Source of the DNA: an uncultured Ruminococcus sp.
GTDB lineage: Bacteria; Bacillota; Clostridia; Oscillospirales; Acutalibacteraceae
Assembly: GCA_902761375.1 (NCBI GenBank)
Contig: CACWKB010000002.1
Span: 1-64,000, forward strand
DNA: 64,000 bases
Direction: 5' to 3'
The notes beneath the pieces were generated by a model. The model was not told the origin of the DNA and made no database searches. It saw nothing but the letters and a program-made list of their open reading frames with translations. A program made the translations under genes and the position numbers. Of the stretch, positions 35,027-42,794 are shown piece by piece; position 1 is the stretch's first letter; each line of letters begins with the position of its first letter.

Positions 35027-35055
35027 TTGACTTTGTATATTATTGCGGGTATAAT
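35027..35055 (+). promoter_or_regulatory. promoter of the toxin-antitoxin operon
   Basis: TTGACT and TATAAT separated by exactly 17 bases, 44 bases upstream of the antitoxin start. Confidence 0.8.
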
Positions 35056-35098
35056 ATTGCTAAAGAGCACCTCTAAACAAACATGAAAGGATGGTTTT

Positions 35099-35287
35099 AT
35101 GAGCAATCGAGATATTGCATTAGGCGTTGTCAGGGAAATGACCGATGAACAGATCGATGCCTTTTTGAGTCTGTTTGTCAATGAGGATTTGATTGCAAGA
35201 CTCGAAGCCGAGAGCATTGCAAATGACCCGGAATCTCCGACCTTTGATACAGTTGATGAATTAATGAGGGATCTGCTGGATGAGTAA
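35099..35287 (+). CDS. antitoxin of a RelE/YafQ-type toxin-antitoxin pair
   Basis: 62 residues, acidic, with helical patterns (REMTDEQIDAFLSLFVNEDL) and a C-terminal segment that would wrap the toxin. No DNA-binding domain is obvious, so it may be a short RelB-like or unclassified antitoxin. Its identity rests on position: it overlaps the toxin gene by 8 bases and precedes it, the usual order. AAAGGA precedes the ATG. Codons are more AT-rich than in neighbouring housekeeping genes. Confidence 0.75.
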   Translation: MSNRDIALGVVREMTDEQIDAFLSLFVNEDLIARLEAESIANDPESPTFDTVDELMRDLLDE

Positions 35288-35564
35288 GTATAGGATCAAG
35301 CGCACTTCCGTGTTCAAAAAGGATTTCAAAAACGCCGTTAAATCGGGACTTGATATCCGTGCATTTGAAGATGTAGTCGGGCTCCTTCAAAGAGGGGAAG
35401 AGTTGCCGGCAAAGCATAAAGACCATAAGCTGACCGGTAATTGGAGCGGATATCGTGACTGCCACATCACACCGGATTGGGTGCTGATTTATCAGTACAA
35501 AGAGAATGAATTGATTTTAGTTTTAGCCCGGACAGGCTCACACAGCAAGCTTAAATTGACATAA
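35280..35564 (+). CDS. YafQ-like mRNA interferase toxin (RelE superfamily)
   Basis: 94 residues, basic. The C-terminal block LTGNWSGYRDCHITPDWVLI followed by YQY and LARTGSHSKL matches the YafQ branch of the RelE/ParE fold, in which a His in the CHI block and a His near the C-terminus act in ribosome-dependent mRNA cleavage; both are present. The gene overlaps the antitoxin and is followed by a strong terminator. The pair lies between imperfect direct repeats and next to tRNA genes, suggesting acquisition as a unit. Confidence 0.88.
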   Translation: MSKYRIKRTSVFKKDFKNAVKSGLDIRAFEDVVGLLQRGEELPAKHKDHKLTGNWSGYRDCHITPDWVLIYQYKENELILVLARTGSHSKLKLT

Positions 35565-35604
35565 TTAAAAAGAACAGACACCTTTGGGCGTCTGTTCTTT
35601 TTAA
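35565..35604 (+). terminator. terminator after the toxin gene
   Basis: An 18-bp stem (TTAAAAAGAACAGACACC with one mismatch to its partner) with a 4-base loop and T-run. Confidence 0.85.
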
Positions 35605-35698
35605 TGGCGAGGATGACGTATGTTTCATCTTCCGAAAACTTCTGCCTCGCCTGATGTGTCCACTTGCTGTCGTCAGACTTACTTCTGCGCTCTCGCTA

Positions 35699-35768
35699 AA
35701 AACGTGCCACCGGCACGTTTTCTTAACGCTCGCCGTCACACCCCGTCATCCGCTTGCTTGTTTACTGA
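35699..35768 (+). repeat. right direct repeat flanking the toxin-antitoxin pair
   Basis: Related to 34924-34967. It also contains the palindrome AAAACGTGCC ACC GGCACGTTTT, which is missing from the left copy. No gene is seen between 35605 and 35810. Confidence 0.65.
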
Positions 35769-35770
35769 AT

Positions 35771-35808
35771 AAAAATAATGGACACCCTTTAGGGTGTCCA
35801 TTATTTTT
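35771..35808 (-). terminator. terminator of the tRNA operon
   Basis: A 17-bp stem, AAAAATAATGGACACCC and its complement, ends two bases before the CCA end of tRNA-Gly. Confidence 0.85.
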
Positions 35809-35810
35809 AT

Positions 35811-35886
35811 TGGAGCGGATGACGGGGCTCGAACCCGCTACCTCCACCTTGGCAAGGTGGCGCTCTACCAGATGAGCTACATCCGC
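35811..35886 (-). tRNA. tRNA-Gly (GCC)
   Basis: Read on the minus strand: GCGGATG acceptor pairing with CATCCGC, D arm AGCTC...GAGC, anticodon loop with GCC between CCACC and GGTGG, T arm GGTTCGAGCC, and an encoded CCA end. Last gene of the four-tRNA operon. Confidence 0.95.
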
Positions 35887-35893
35887 ATATTAA

Positions 35894-35970
35894 TGGTGCC
35901 TCCGGACGGAATCGAACCATCGACACGGGGATTTTCAGTCCCCTGCTCTACCGACTGAGCTACAGAGGCA
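35894..35970 (-). tRNA. tRNA-Phe (GAA)
   Basis: Minus strand: anticodon stem GGGGA/TCCCC with loop CTGAAAA, T arm GGTTCGATTCC, and encoded CCA. Acceptor TGCCTCT...GGAGGCA has one G-U type pair. Confidence 0.93.
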
Positions 35971-35974
35971 TAAT

Positions 35975-36051
35975 TGGCGACCCGGAACGGGCTCGAACCG
36001 TCGACCTCTAGCGTGACAGGCTAGCGTTCTAACCAACTGAACTACCGGGCC
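35975..36051 (-). tRNA. tRNA-Asp (GTC)
   Basis: Minus strand: acceptor GGCCCGG/CCGGGTC, anticodon loop TGTCACG flanked by CTAGCC and CTAGAGG, T arm GGTTCGAGCC, encoded CCA. Confidence 0.95.
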
Positions 36052-36056
36052 ATACT

Positions 36057-36132
36057 TGGTGGGAACAATAGGGCTCGAACCTATGACCCTCTGCTTGTAA
36101 GGCAGATGCTCTCCCAGCTGAGCTATGCTCCC
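36057..36132 (-). tRNA. tRNA-Val (TAC)
   Basis: Minus strand: acceptor GGGAGCA/TGTTCCC, anticodon loop TTACAAG between CTGCC and CAGAG, T arm GGTTCGAGCC, encoded CCA. First gene of the operon. Confidence 0.95.
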
Positions 36133-36194
36133 AATTGTGCCTAAGTCGCCTTGTCGCTTTCAGCGTTTCGCCGTATCTCTCAGCGACAGTTAAT

Positions 36195-36223
36195 ATCTTA
36201 TCACGAACCGCGGAAAATGTCAA
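36195..36223 (-). promoter_or_regulatory. promoter of the tRNA operon
   Basis: On the minus strand TTGACA (36223-36218), a 17-base spacer, and TAAGAT (36200-36195), about 60 bases before tRNA-Val. Confidence 0.85.
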
Positions 36224-36333
36224 GACTTATTTTTAAAAAAATCAAAAAAAGTTTTATCCGAATATCCGCACACCTTGTTGACTGCAAAAGCCGCTTCGTG
36301 ATATCATAATAAAAAAGAGAGGGGGAGGGGCAA

Positions 36334-36987
36334 GTGAAATTATCCGGGCTGTTCAATAGGCTAATGTCGCGGATATATCCTCCGCGCTGTCCGTACTGCG
36401 ACGGCGTAATTTCAGAGGATCGGCTGAGCTGCGACGAATGCGCCAAAAAGCTCGAGGTGTTGCCGGTGTGCTCCTATGCAATGGGAGGCGTGCCGTGCCT
36501 GTCTCCGTTCCCGTACGATCCGCCCTATTCCGACGCGGTCAAGCGGATGAAGTTTCACCGCCGCCCGTCATATGCCCCGAGGCTGGCGGCTCAGATGGCG
36601 CTGATAATTGCCGAGAGGGAAAAGACGGATTTCGACGTCATCACCTGCGTGCCCGTGCACCCCAAGCGAATACGCCGCCGCGGCTTCAATCAGGCGGAGC
36701 TGCTCGCGCGCGAGCTCGCCTCTCTGACCGAGGTCCCGTATGAGCCGATGCTGCGCAAGACCCGCGACAATCCGCCCCAGCACAAAATGAACGGCTTTCC
36801 CGAGAAGATCAAAAACGTTCGCGGTCTGTTCAAGGTCGAGGGCAGCGCTCCGCGCGGCAGGCGCGTGCTGATCGTCGACGACGTCATCACCTCGGGCGCG
36901 ACCCTCGGAGCCTGCGCGAGGGCGCTGAAAAACAGCGGCGCTTCCGCCGTTTCCTGCGTGACCGTCTGCGGACAGCGGAACAAATAA
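36334..36987 (+). CDS. comFC: ComF family phosphoribosyltransferase-like protein
   Basis: 217 residues from a GTG at 36334, with GGGGGAGGGG just upstream. An N-terminal four-cysteine zinc finger (CPYC and CDEC) is followed by a type I phosphoribosyltransferase fold with the PRPP motif VLIVDDVITSGATL. ComFC is needed for DNA uptake in naturally competent Firmicutes, but homologues are common in non-competent species. No other competence genes apart from comEB-like are nearby. Confidence 0.92.
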   Translation: MKLSGLFNRLMSRIYPPRCPYCDGVISEDRLSCDECAKKLEVLPVCSYAMGGVPCLSPFPYDPPYSDAVKRMKFHRRPSYAPRLAAQMALIIAEREKTDFDVITCVPVHPKRIRRRGFNQAELLARELASLTEVPYEPMLRKTRDNPPQHKMNGFPEKIKNVRGLFKVEGSAPRGRRVLIVDDVITSGATLGACARALKNSGASAVSCVTVCGQRNK

Positions 36988-37010
36988 TTGATAATATTAT
37001 GACAACAAAA

Positions 37011-37051
37011 AAAGGCAATACCGCTCACACTTATCATGCGGTATTGCCTTT
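37011..37051. terminator. bidirectional terminator between comFC and the phosphoesterase
   Basis: AAAGGCAATACCGC and GCGGTATTGCCTTT form a perfect 14-bp stem around a 13-base loop. The last codons of the convergent gene overlap the right arm. Confidence 0.88.
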
Positions 37052-37855
37052 AAAATGTATCAGCACAAGCTCGCGCGGATTATTCAGGCGCGGCATCGCG
37101 GCGGTATTTGAGCAGCCGCGCGAGACCGCAAGCCTGCCGTCATACAGTCCGCCGCCGTATTTTGGGAACAGCCCGCCGCCGGGCGAGAAGATCGCCTTGT
37201 CAAACAGCCTGATCTGTCCGCCGTGGGTGTGACCTGCGAGCACCAGATCAAATGCCTCGTCGTCTATCAGCTCGTCGTAGTATTCGGGGTGATGGCAGAG
37301 CAAAAGCTTGCAGCCGTCCTTTTTTGAGAAGCGGTCGAGCCACTCACGGTCGTAGACCGAGGACAGACCTCCGAGCCTCAGCCGCTGACCCTTGATCACA
37401 AGCTCCGTGTCGGCGTTGTCGAGCAGCGTGACGCCGAGCTCGCGTAGCTTCTGCCTGTAATCGTCCGGAAAGCTCTCCTCGTGGTTCCCGAGGCTCATGA
37501 ACACGGGCGCGAGTCGTGCCGACCTGCGGAGGAAATCAAAGGCGAACTCGGGGTCATTGGGGTTGTTACGCCCGAAAACACGGTTGAGCGAGTGGTTGAG
37601 GTAAAAGCCTGCGCCGATGAGGAAGCGCTTGAACGCATTGTAGCGGATCGTCCGGTAGGTCTTTTCGCCCTTTTCCGCGTAGGATTCAAGGGTATCGCCC
37701 GCGACCGCGATAAGGTCGGGCTTTGCCCGTCTGAGCAGTCTGAGAATATCGGGCGCGCGGCGCTCATGAAGATCGGTCACCAGCGCGATCTCAAGCCCTC
37801 GCGTCAGCTTGGGCGAGAAAACGGTGTATTCGGTTAAGACTGCCGGCTTAGCCAT
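37034..37855 (-). CDS. calcineurin-like metallophosphoesterase, YkuE type
   Basis: 273 residues. The metal-binding motifs are in order: VTDLHE, AVAGDTLES, SLGNHEES, CHHPE and GHTHGGQ. This is the YkuE/YaeI group that acts on phosphodiester or UDP-lipid substrates at the membrane, but it lacks the usual N-terminal membrane anchor. Substrate unknown. The VanZ-like gene lies 6 bases upstream on the same strand, so the pair forms an operon. Confidence 0.88.
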   Translation of the reverse strand: MAKPAVLTEYTVFSPKLTRGLEIALVTDLHERRAPDILRLLRRAKPDLIAVAGDTLESYAEKGEKTYRTIRYNAFKRFLIGAGFYLNHSLNRVFGRNNPNDPEFAFDFLRRSARLAPVFMSLGNHEESFPDDYRQKLRELGVTLLDNADTELVIKGQRLRLGGLSSVYDREWLDRFSKKDGCKLLLCHHPEYYDELIDDEAFDLVLAGHTHGGQIRLFDKAIFSPGGGLFPKYGGGLYDGRLAVSRGCSNTAAMPRLNNPRELVLIHFKGNTA

Positions 37856-37861
37856 TCAGCT

Positions 37862-38401
37862 TCATCCTTTCAGAGATTTTTGGCGCCGCTTCCTGAAAAA
37901 CAGGCTCAGCCTCAGCGACAGCGCGCCCAGCAGCGCGCCGAAGGAATTGGTGAGCACGTCGTCCGTTTCAAACGTGCCAAGCAAAAATAAGAGCTGGCAG
38001 CATTCGATAGTGAGCGACAGAGCTGCTGCTGCGGCGACCGTGATCGGCAGCCGGTGCTTTAGTCTGTCGGGCAGGATGAACGGCAGCGTCATGCCGAAGG
38101 GAACGAACAGAAATACGTTCATCAGCGCCGAACGCAGCATCTCGCGGTTTTCTGTTGCCCGATAAAAGGTAGACAGCGGCATGAAAACCGGGACATACTC
38201 ATCGCTCGGCACGCGCCCGAAAAGCGTTATCCACAGCGTGAACAACAGCGAGAATGACAGGATACAGAGCGAAACAACTTTCAACGCCTTTTTGGGCAGC
38301 AGCGAGGATATCAGCGCCCAGAGCGGTACAGCGACCGCAATCATTATCAGCACGTTCTGGAGCGGCTGTGTGTAGACCGCATGAAATAACCGATGGAACA
38401 T
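37862..38401 (-). CDS. VanZ-like membrane protein
   Basis: 179 residues with four to five membrane segments and the VanZ signature region NVFLFVPFGMTLPF followed by SLTIECCQLLF and DDVLTNSFGALLGA. VanZ proteins confer low-level teicoplanin tolerance in enterococci; the role of the widespread chromosomal homologues is unclear. AAAGG abuts the ATG, which is tight, so the start is uncertain. Confidence 0.85.
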   Translation of the reverse strand: MFHRLFHAVYTQPLQNVLIMIAVAVPLWALISSLLPKKALKVVSLCILSFSLLFTLWITLFGRVPSDEYVPVFMPLSTFYRATENREMLRSALMNVFLFVPFGMTLPFILPDRLKHRLPITVAAAAALSLTIECCQLLFLLGTFETDDVLTNSFGALLGALSLRLSLFFRKRRQKSLKG

Positions 38402-38435
38402 CCTTTGAACACGCGCGAATCAGCGCGCCCTTTCT

Positions 38436-38801
38436 TTAAGATCGTCGTTTTGCGAGCATTTCGCGTTCTGCGGACAGCTCGCGGTGAAGCTCGCAGGAGG
38501 TAAAGCCTACGTTGGTCTGAGTGCGCACCGCCTTGAGCGCGACCTGCGCCTTCTGCCTTTTGAGCTGGTTCAGGAAAATATCGAGCATCGCGCCTCGAAA
38601 GTCGGCGAGATAGAGCATCTCGTCGTCAAAATCCTCTGCGACGGCGACGCCCTCGTCGGAGGACTCGCCGAGCAGAGCGCCGAGCTTTTTGCCGTAATCC
38701 TCCTTTTGAACCTCCCGGGCGGAGATATTGAGCTTGCGGCAAAGCAGCTTGATCTTGATCGCCTTGTCGCCAGCTATATTGTACATTAGCACCTCGGTCA
38801 T
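38436..38801 (-). CDS. DUF3783-like protein
   Basis: 121 residues from ATG 38801 (GGTGAG upstream). The C-terminus RTQTNVGFTSCELHRELSAE resembles the end of the DUF3783 family, where a conserved T-x-x-N-x-x-W/F precedes a helical tail. Function unknown. It lies upstream of the VanZ-like gene, 35 bases away, on the same strand. Confidence 0.7.
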   Translation of the reverse strand: MTEVLMYNIAGDKAIKIKLLCRKLNISAREVQKEDYGKKLGALLGESSDEGVAVAEDFDDEMLYLADFRGAMLDIFLNQLKRQKAQVALKAVRTQTNVGFTSCELHRELSAEREMLAKRRS

Positions 38802-38921
38802 TATTCTCACCGCCTGTATCAACTATATTCAATATTGCCATTATAAAACATTTTAACGGGAATATCAAGCGAAATAATGAACCGATGTTATAAATATAAG
38901 CATTTTCGGGCGCGAAAGGAT

Positions 38922-38950
38922 TTGCTTTTCGGGACGGTATGTGTTATAAT
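38922..38950 (+). promoter_or_regulatory. promoter of proB
   Basis: TTGCTT and TATAAT separated by 17 bases, ending about 25 bases before the proB start. Confidence 0.65.
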
Positions 38951-38973
38951 AAAGGATAACCGACAAGAAAAGA

Positions 38974-39768
38974 GTGAATAGCTTGAGAAAACAGAGAACT
39001 GTTGTCAAGGTCGGCACCTCGACCCTGACCTATGACAACGGAAAAATAAACTACCGCAGGATAGAGGCGCTGTGCAAGGTGCTCGCCGATCTTCAGAACA
39101 GCGGCGAGGAGGTCATGCTCGTGTCCTCCGGCGCTATCGGCGTGGGCATGGGAAAAACAGGGCTTGAGCGCCGCCCTTCCGAGACCCGAAAAAAGCAGGC
39201 GCTCGCGGCGATAGGACAGTGCGAGCTGATGTTCATGTACGACAAGATCTTCGGCGAGTACAATCACTCCGTAGCTCAGATATTGCTGACCGCGGATGCC
39301 GTCGAGACCGAGCGCAAGCGCGAGAACATCCTCAATACCATAGACGAGCTGCTCTCGATGGGCATTATCCCCATAATAAACGAAAACGACACAGTTGCCA
39401 CCGACGAGCTCGACGGAAACAACTTCGGCGACAACGATATGCTCTCGGCGATCGTCGCGCGCATAGTCGCCGCCGACAGGCTGATCATCCTCACGGACAT
39501 CGACGGGCTTTACACCTCGAATCCGCGCAGCAATCCCAACGCCGAGAAGATATCGGTGGTTCGCAAGATCAACGGCGAGATCATGGAGATGGCGGCAGGC
39601 TCGGGCTCAAACCGCGGTACCGGCGGAATGATAACCAAGCTCCACGCCGCCGATTACGCCACAAAGCGCGGCATCCAGGTTCACGTGGTGAGCGGAGACA
39701 CGCCCTCGACGCTGTACAAGGTATTTGACGGCGAGCAGGTGGGAACGGTTTTTCTGGCGCAGGAGTAA
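38974..39768 (+). CDS. proB: glutamate 5-kinase, short form without PUA domain
   Basis: 264 residues with GTG at 38974 as start; a TTG at 38983 is an alternative. The amino-acid kinase fold shows VVKVGTSTLTYDNG, LVSSGAIGVGMG, INENDTVATDEL and GTGGMITKLHAAD. The C-terminal PUA domain of the 367-residue E. coli enzyme is absent, as in other short ProB proteins. It phosphorylates glutamate as the first step of proline synthesis; proA follows after a 198-base gap filled by a repeat element. Confidence 0.96.
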   Translation: MNSLRKQRTVVKVGTSTLTYDNGKINYRRIEALCKVLADLQNSGEEVMLVSSGAIGVGMGKTGLERRPSETRKKQALAAIGQCELMFMYDKIFGEYNHSVAQILLTADAVETERKRENILNTIDELLSMGIIPIINENDTVATDELDGNNFGDNDMLSAIVARIVAADRLIILTDIDGLYTSNPRSNPNAEKISVVRKINGEIMEMAAGSGSNRGTGGMITKLHAADYATKRGIQVHVVSGDTPSTLYKVFDGEQVGTVFLAQE

Positions 39769-39790
39769 TGACAATCCTGATTATTAATGG

Positions 39791-39905
39791 ATAATTGAAA
39801 ATGGAAAATGGAAAATTGAGGGCGGTACACCTGCACCCGATTTATAATGCTGTGTGCTTTGTACGGGTTCTTCAATTTTCAACTTTCAACTATCAACTCT
39901 CAACT
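39791..39905. repeat. two-armed heptamer element with core 2
   Basis: Left arm of GAAAATG units (39791-39820), core at 39821-39871 with GGTACACCTGCACCCGATTT and ATAATGCTGTGTG, right arm of CAACTTT/CAACTCT units (39872-39905). It lies between proB and proA inside a probable operon. Confidence 0.8.
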
Positions 39906-39966
39906 CAATTCAAAAAAGGCAGGAGCAGAAATGCCTCTGTAATACATACATTTGGAGGAAAACGCA

Positions 39967-41214
39967 ATGACTGTAATTGAACAGATGGGCGCAGCCGCAA
40001 AGCAGGCGGCGCGCGTACTGATGAACGCGGGAGCCAAAAAGGACGAGGCGCTTTACGCCATCGCGGAGGCTCTGCGCGCAAACAGCGGCGCGATCATCGC
40101 CGCAAACGCCGTCGACATGGAAAACGGCAGAGCCGCCGGACTTTCCAACGCGCTCTTAGACCGACTCAAGCTCGACGAAGCCCGCATCGAGGGCATGGCA
40201 AAGGGCGTAGCCGACGTAGCCGCGTTCGCCGATCCCATCGGCAGAGTCCTCGACGGCAGAACGCTCAAAAACGGGCTGAAGATCGAAAAGGTCACCGTTC
40301 CGATGGGCGTTATCGGCATTATATTTGAAGCGCGCCCCAATGTGACCTCCGACGCTGCGGCGCTCTGCCTCAAGGCAGGCAGCGCGGTGATCCTGCGCGG
40401 CGGCAAGGAAGCCATCAACTCCAACCGCGCGGTCGCCGAGATCATGCGCGACGCCATCGAGAGCGTAGGTCTGCCGCGCGACTGTGTGGCTCTGGTTCAG
40501 GATACGAGCCGCGAGAGCGCGACCGAGCTTATGCAGCTCTCCGACTACCTCGACGTCCTCATTCCCAGAGGCGGCGCAGGACTCATCAGAAGCGTCGTTC
40601 AGAATTCCAAGGTACCCGTCATCCAGACCGGCGCAGGCAACTGCCACGTATATGTAGACGAGAGCGCCGACGTCGAAATGGCGAGCGAGATCGTTTTCAA
40701 CGCCAAGACCTCGCGCCCCTCGGTATGCAACGCCATCGAGACCGTCCTGGTTCACAAAGGCATAGCCGAAAAGGCGCTGCCCGAGATGAAAAAGGCGCTC
40801 GATACCATGAACGTCGAGCTCCGCGGCTGCGAAAAGACCCGCGAGATACTCGGCGACTGCGTAAAGCCCGCCACCGAGGAGGACTATTACAAGGAGTACG
40901 GAGACTACATCCTCGCCGTCAGGGTCGTCGATTCGCTCGAGGAAGCGCTCGACCATATTGCGAAATACAGCACTGGTCACAGCGAGGCGATAGTCACCTC
41001 GGACTACGCGGCGGCTGACCGCTTCACCTCCGGAGTGGATTCGGCGGCGGTATATGTGAACGCCTCCACGCGCTTCACCGACGGCGGCGAGTTCGGACTC
41101 GGAGCCGAGATCGGCATCTCGACCCAAAAGCTCCACGCCAGAGGTCCCATGGGTCTCAACGAGCTCTGCTCTGGCAAGTATATAATCCGAGGCAACGGAC
41201 AGGTAAGAGGTTAA
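39967..41214 (+). CDS. proA: glutamate-5-semialdehyde dehydrogenase
   Basis: 415 residues from ATG 39967, with GGAGG 8 bases upstream. Aldehyde-dehydrogenase fold with the diagnostic VIGIIFEARPNVT, LCLKAGSAVILRGGKEA and the catalytic Cys in KTSRPSVCNAIET. It reduces glutamyl phosphate to the semialdehyde in proline synthesis. Confidence 0.97.
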   Translation: MTVIEQMGAAAKQAARVLMNAGAKKDEALYAIAEALRANSGAIIAANAVDMENGRAAGLSNALLDRLKLDEARIEGMAKGVADVAAFADPIGRVLDGRTLKNGLKIEKVTVPMGVIGIIFEARPNVTSDAAALCLKAGSAVILRGGKEAINSNRAVAEIMRDAIESVGLPRDCVALVQDTSRESATELMQLSDYLDVLIPRGGAGLIRSVVQNSKVPVIQTGAGNCHVYVDESADVEMASEIVFNAKTSRPSVCNAIETVLVHKGIAEKALPEMKKALDTMNVELRGCEKTREILGDCVKPATEEDYYKEYGDYILAVRVVDSLEEALDHIAKYSTGHSEAIVTSDYAAADRFTSGVDSAAVYVNASTRFTDGGEFGLGAEIGISTQKLHARGPMGLNELCSGKYIIRGNGQVRG

Positions 41215-41290
41215 CGGCAGGGAAAATGAAGAATGAAGAGAACGTTGAATAAACGTATGGCTTACGGTAATCAATATCGGACGCGAAAAC

Positions 41291-41368
41291 AACGTCGGTT
41301 CCGGGTCGGTCGAGACCGACTCCTACAATTCTTCTCCTAATTCTCGCTTCTCACTTCTCACTTCTCAC
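41291..41368 (-). repeat. PAL core and CTTCTCA heptamer array, reverse copy
   Basis: Reverse of the 16046-16152 arrangement: core AACGTCGGTTCCGGGTCGGT with CGAGACCGAC (41291-41326), then CTTCTCA units to 41368. The array includes the TGA stop of the following minus-strand gene. Confidence 0.8.
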
Positions 41369-41661
41369 ACCAACAAATACACAAGCACCATCAGCACCGA
41401 CGGGTCGGCGTTGTCCTCCATCAGTATCAGCAGGAGCATCAGGATGATGCTGCGCTCCTTGTCCTTGAAGAGGAGCTCGAGCAAGCCCGGCTGTTTTTCG
41501 GGAGGCTTCGGTTCGGGCTTTGGATTCGGTTCCGGTTTGGGCTCCGGCTTAGGTTCCGGCTCCGGCTTGGGTTCGGGCTTGGGCGTTGTTTTGCGCCTTG
41601 ATCCCGAACGGTTATTCAGCAGTCCCGCGCGTTCAAGCGCTTCTTCCTCAAAGCTTGCCAC
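41365..41661 (-). CDS. small KPEP-repeat protein with hydrophobic C-terminus, unknown
   Basis: 98 residues from a GTG start, AGGGAGG upstream. A basic N-terminus is followed by Pro/Lys/Glu repeats (KPEPEPKPEPKPEP) and then a C-terminal half with a strongly hydrophobic segment (IILMLLLILM). The stop codon falls in the first unit of a GAGAAGT array. It is the last of three small genes in a row; no family is recognised. Confidence 0.65.
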   Translation of the reverse strand: MASFEEEALERAGLLNNRSGSRRKTTPKPEPKPEPEPKPEPKPEPNPKPEPKPPEKQPGLLELLFKDKERSIILMLLLILMEDNADPSVLMVLVYLLV

Positions 41662-41687
41662 CCAGCCGTCGCCTCCCTTTGGTCATA

Positions 41688-42014
41688 TCAAAACAAGCCG
41701 CTGTCCTTTATCAGCGGTATCATCTTAACAAGCCTCATCAGCCTTTTTGCCTGATCGAGCCGTTCGAGCCGCTCCTGACCCAAGAACGGGCGCAGCGCGT
41801 CCAGCAGGCGGCTGAGCTCGTCGTCGCCGCCCATCTGCCGCATCAGCGGCGCAAGCGAGCCGAGCGCGGTCATCATCTCGTTTCCCGGCTCGGGCTTAGG
41901 CGGAGGCGGAGGCTTTGGGCTCGACAGCCCGAGCTGTTCGCCGAGGCTCTGCACCTGCTTCATCGCCTCGGGGTCGCTCAGTATCTGATTGATCGTATCC
42001 TGCAGCTCGGACAT
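41688..42014 (-). CDS. small helical protein, unknown, second of trio
   Basis: 108 residues with no signal. It starts MSELQDTINQILSDPEAM, has a PKPPPPPKPEPG linker at about 52-63, and ends in helical Arg/Leu-rich sequence. Similar proteins beginning with an SDPEAM-type segment are common in Clostridia but have no assigned function that I know. Its ATG overlaps the stop of the upstream gene (TGATG). Confidence 0.7.
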   Translation of the reverse strand: MSELQDTINQILSDPEAMKQVQSLGEQLGLSSPKPPPPPKPEPGNEMMTALGSLAPLMRQMGGDDELSRLLDALRPFLGQERLERLDQAKRLMRLVKMIPLIKDSGLF

Positions 42015-42253
42015 CAGTCGCCCTCTCTTTTTCGGCTCAGCAGCTTGATCAGCGCCTTAGCCTGCGGGCTGTTCAGCAGCGCCCGCGTCTTTTCGGGATC
42101 GGCGAGCACCTCGCGCACCTTATTCGCGCTCTCGGGGTCAGCCCTGCCGAGCATATCGTTAATGTCGCCGCTTTCGGCGTCCTGTCTGAGCTGCCCGGGA
42201 GTTGTATTCAATTGCCTTGAGAGCTGTTCGATCAGCTTATCGGCATTATTCAT
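42014..42253 (-). CDS. small protein, unknown, first of trio
   Basis: 79 residues, predicted all-helical, with NTTPGQLRQDAESGDINDML and LADPEKTRALLNSPQAKALI. GAGGTGG lies 7 bases before the ATG. The recurring DPE(K/A) and LLxSPQAK patterns suggest it is related to the second protein of the trio. Function unknown. Confidence 0.7.
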   Translation of the reverse strand: MNNADKLIEQLSRQLNTTPGQLRQDAESGDINDMLGRADPESANKVREVLADPEKTRALLNSPQAKALIKLLSRKREGD

Positions 42254-42307
42254 AAAACCACCTCGCCATATTCTATGCGCGGAGAACCGATTTAGAACGG
42301 AGTTTTT

Positions 42308-42775
42308 ATGCGAATCTTAGTTGTTTCCGATACTCACGGCGATTTTCACTCGCTCAACCGCGCGGTCAAGGCTCAGCCTACCGCGGAGCTGATAATTCAC
42401 TGCGGCGACGGAGCGTCCCAGGTCGACGAGCTCAGGATGATGTATCCCGACAAAAAGATAGTCGCCGTGCGCGGCAACTGCGACTGGGGCAGCATGCTGC
42501 CGAATTTCGAGGTCGTAGAGTTCGGCGGCAAGACCATCTTTGTGACCCACGGTCACCTGTATAACGTCAAGCTGGTGCTCTATCCGCTGATCTGCGCCGC
42601 GCGCGAGAACAAGGCGGATATCGCCCTGTTCGGACACACCCACAGCGCCATGACCGACTACGAGGACGGGCTGACGGTGATGAATCCCGGCTCGTGCCAC
42701 GGCTACGGCGCCTCCTACGGCTATATCGACATCACCGACCGCGGCGACGTCGTGACGAATATCGTAAAGCTCTGA
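42308..42775 (+). CDS. YfcE/MJ0936-family metallophosphodiesterase
   Basis: 155 residues. Metal-binding motifs VVSDTHGDF, HCGDG, VRGNCD, VTHGH and LFGHTHS are in order. The family hydrolyses phosphodiesters in vitro; physiological substrate unknown. It is divergent from the small-protein trio and precedes holB by 19 bases. Confidence 0.9.
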   Translation: MRILVVSDTHGDFHSLNRAVKAQPTAELIIHCGDGASQVDELRMMYPDKKIVAVRGNCDWGSMLPNFEVVEFGGKTIFVTHGHLYNVKLVLYPLICAARENKADIALFGHTHSAMTDYEDGLTVMNPGSCHGYGASYGYIDITDRGDVVTNIVKL

Positions 42776-42794
42776 TAGCCGGGAAGAATATAAT

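Noticed and set aside
35811..36132. tRNA genes as a phage attachment site
   Set aside because: No integrase or phage gene is adjacent, and no tRNA 3'-end duplication was seen.
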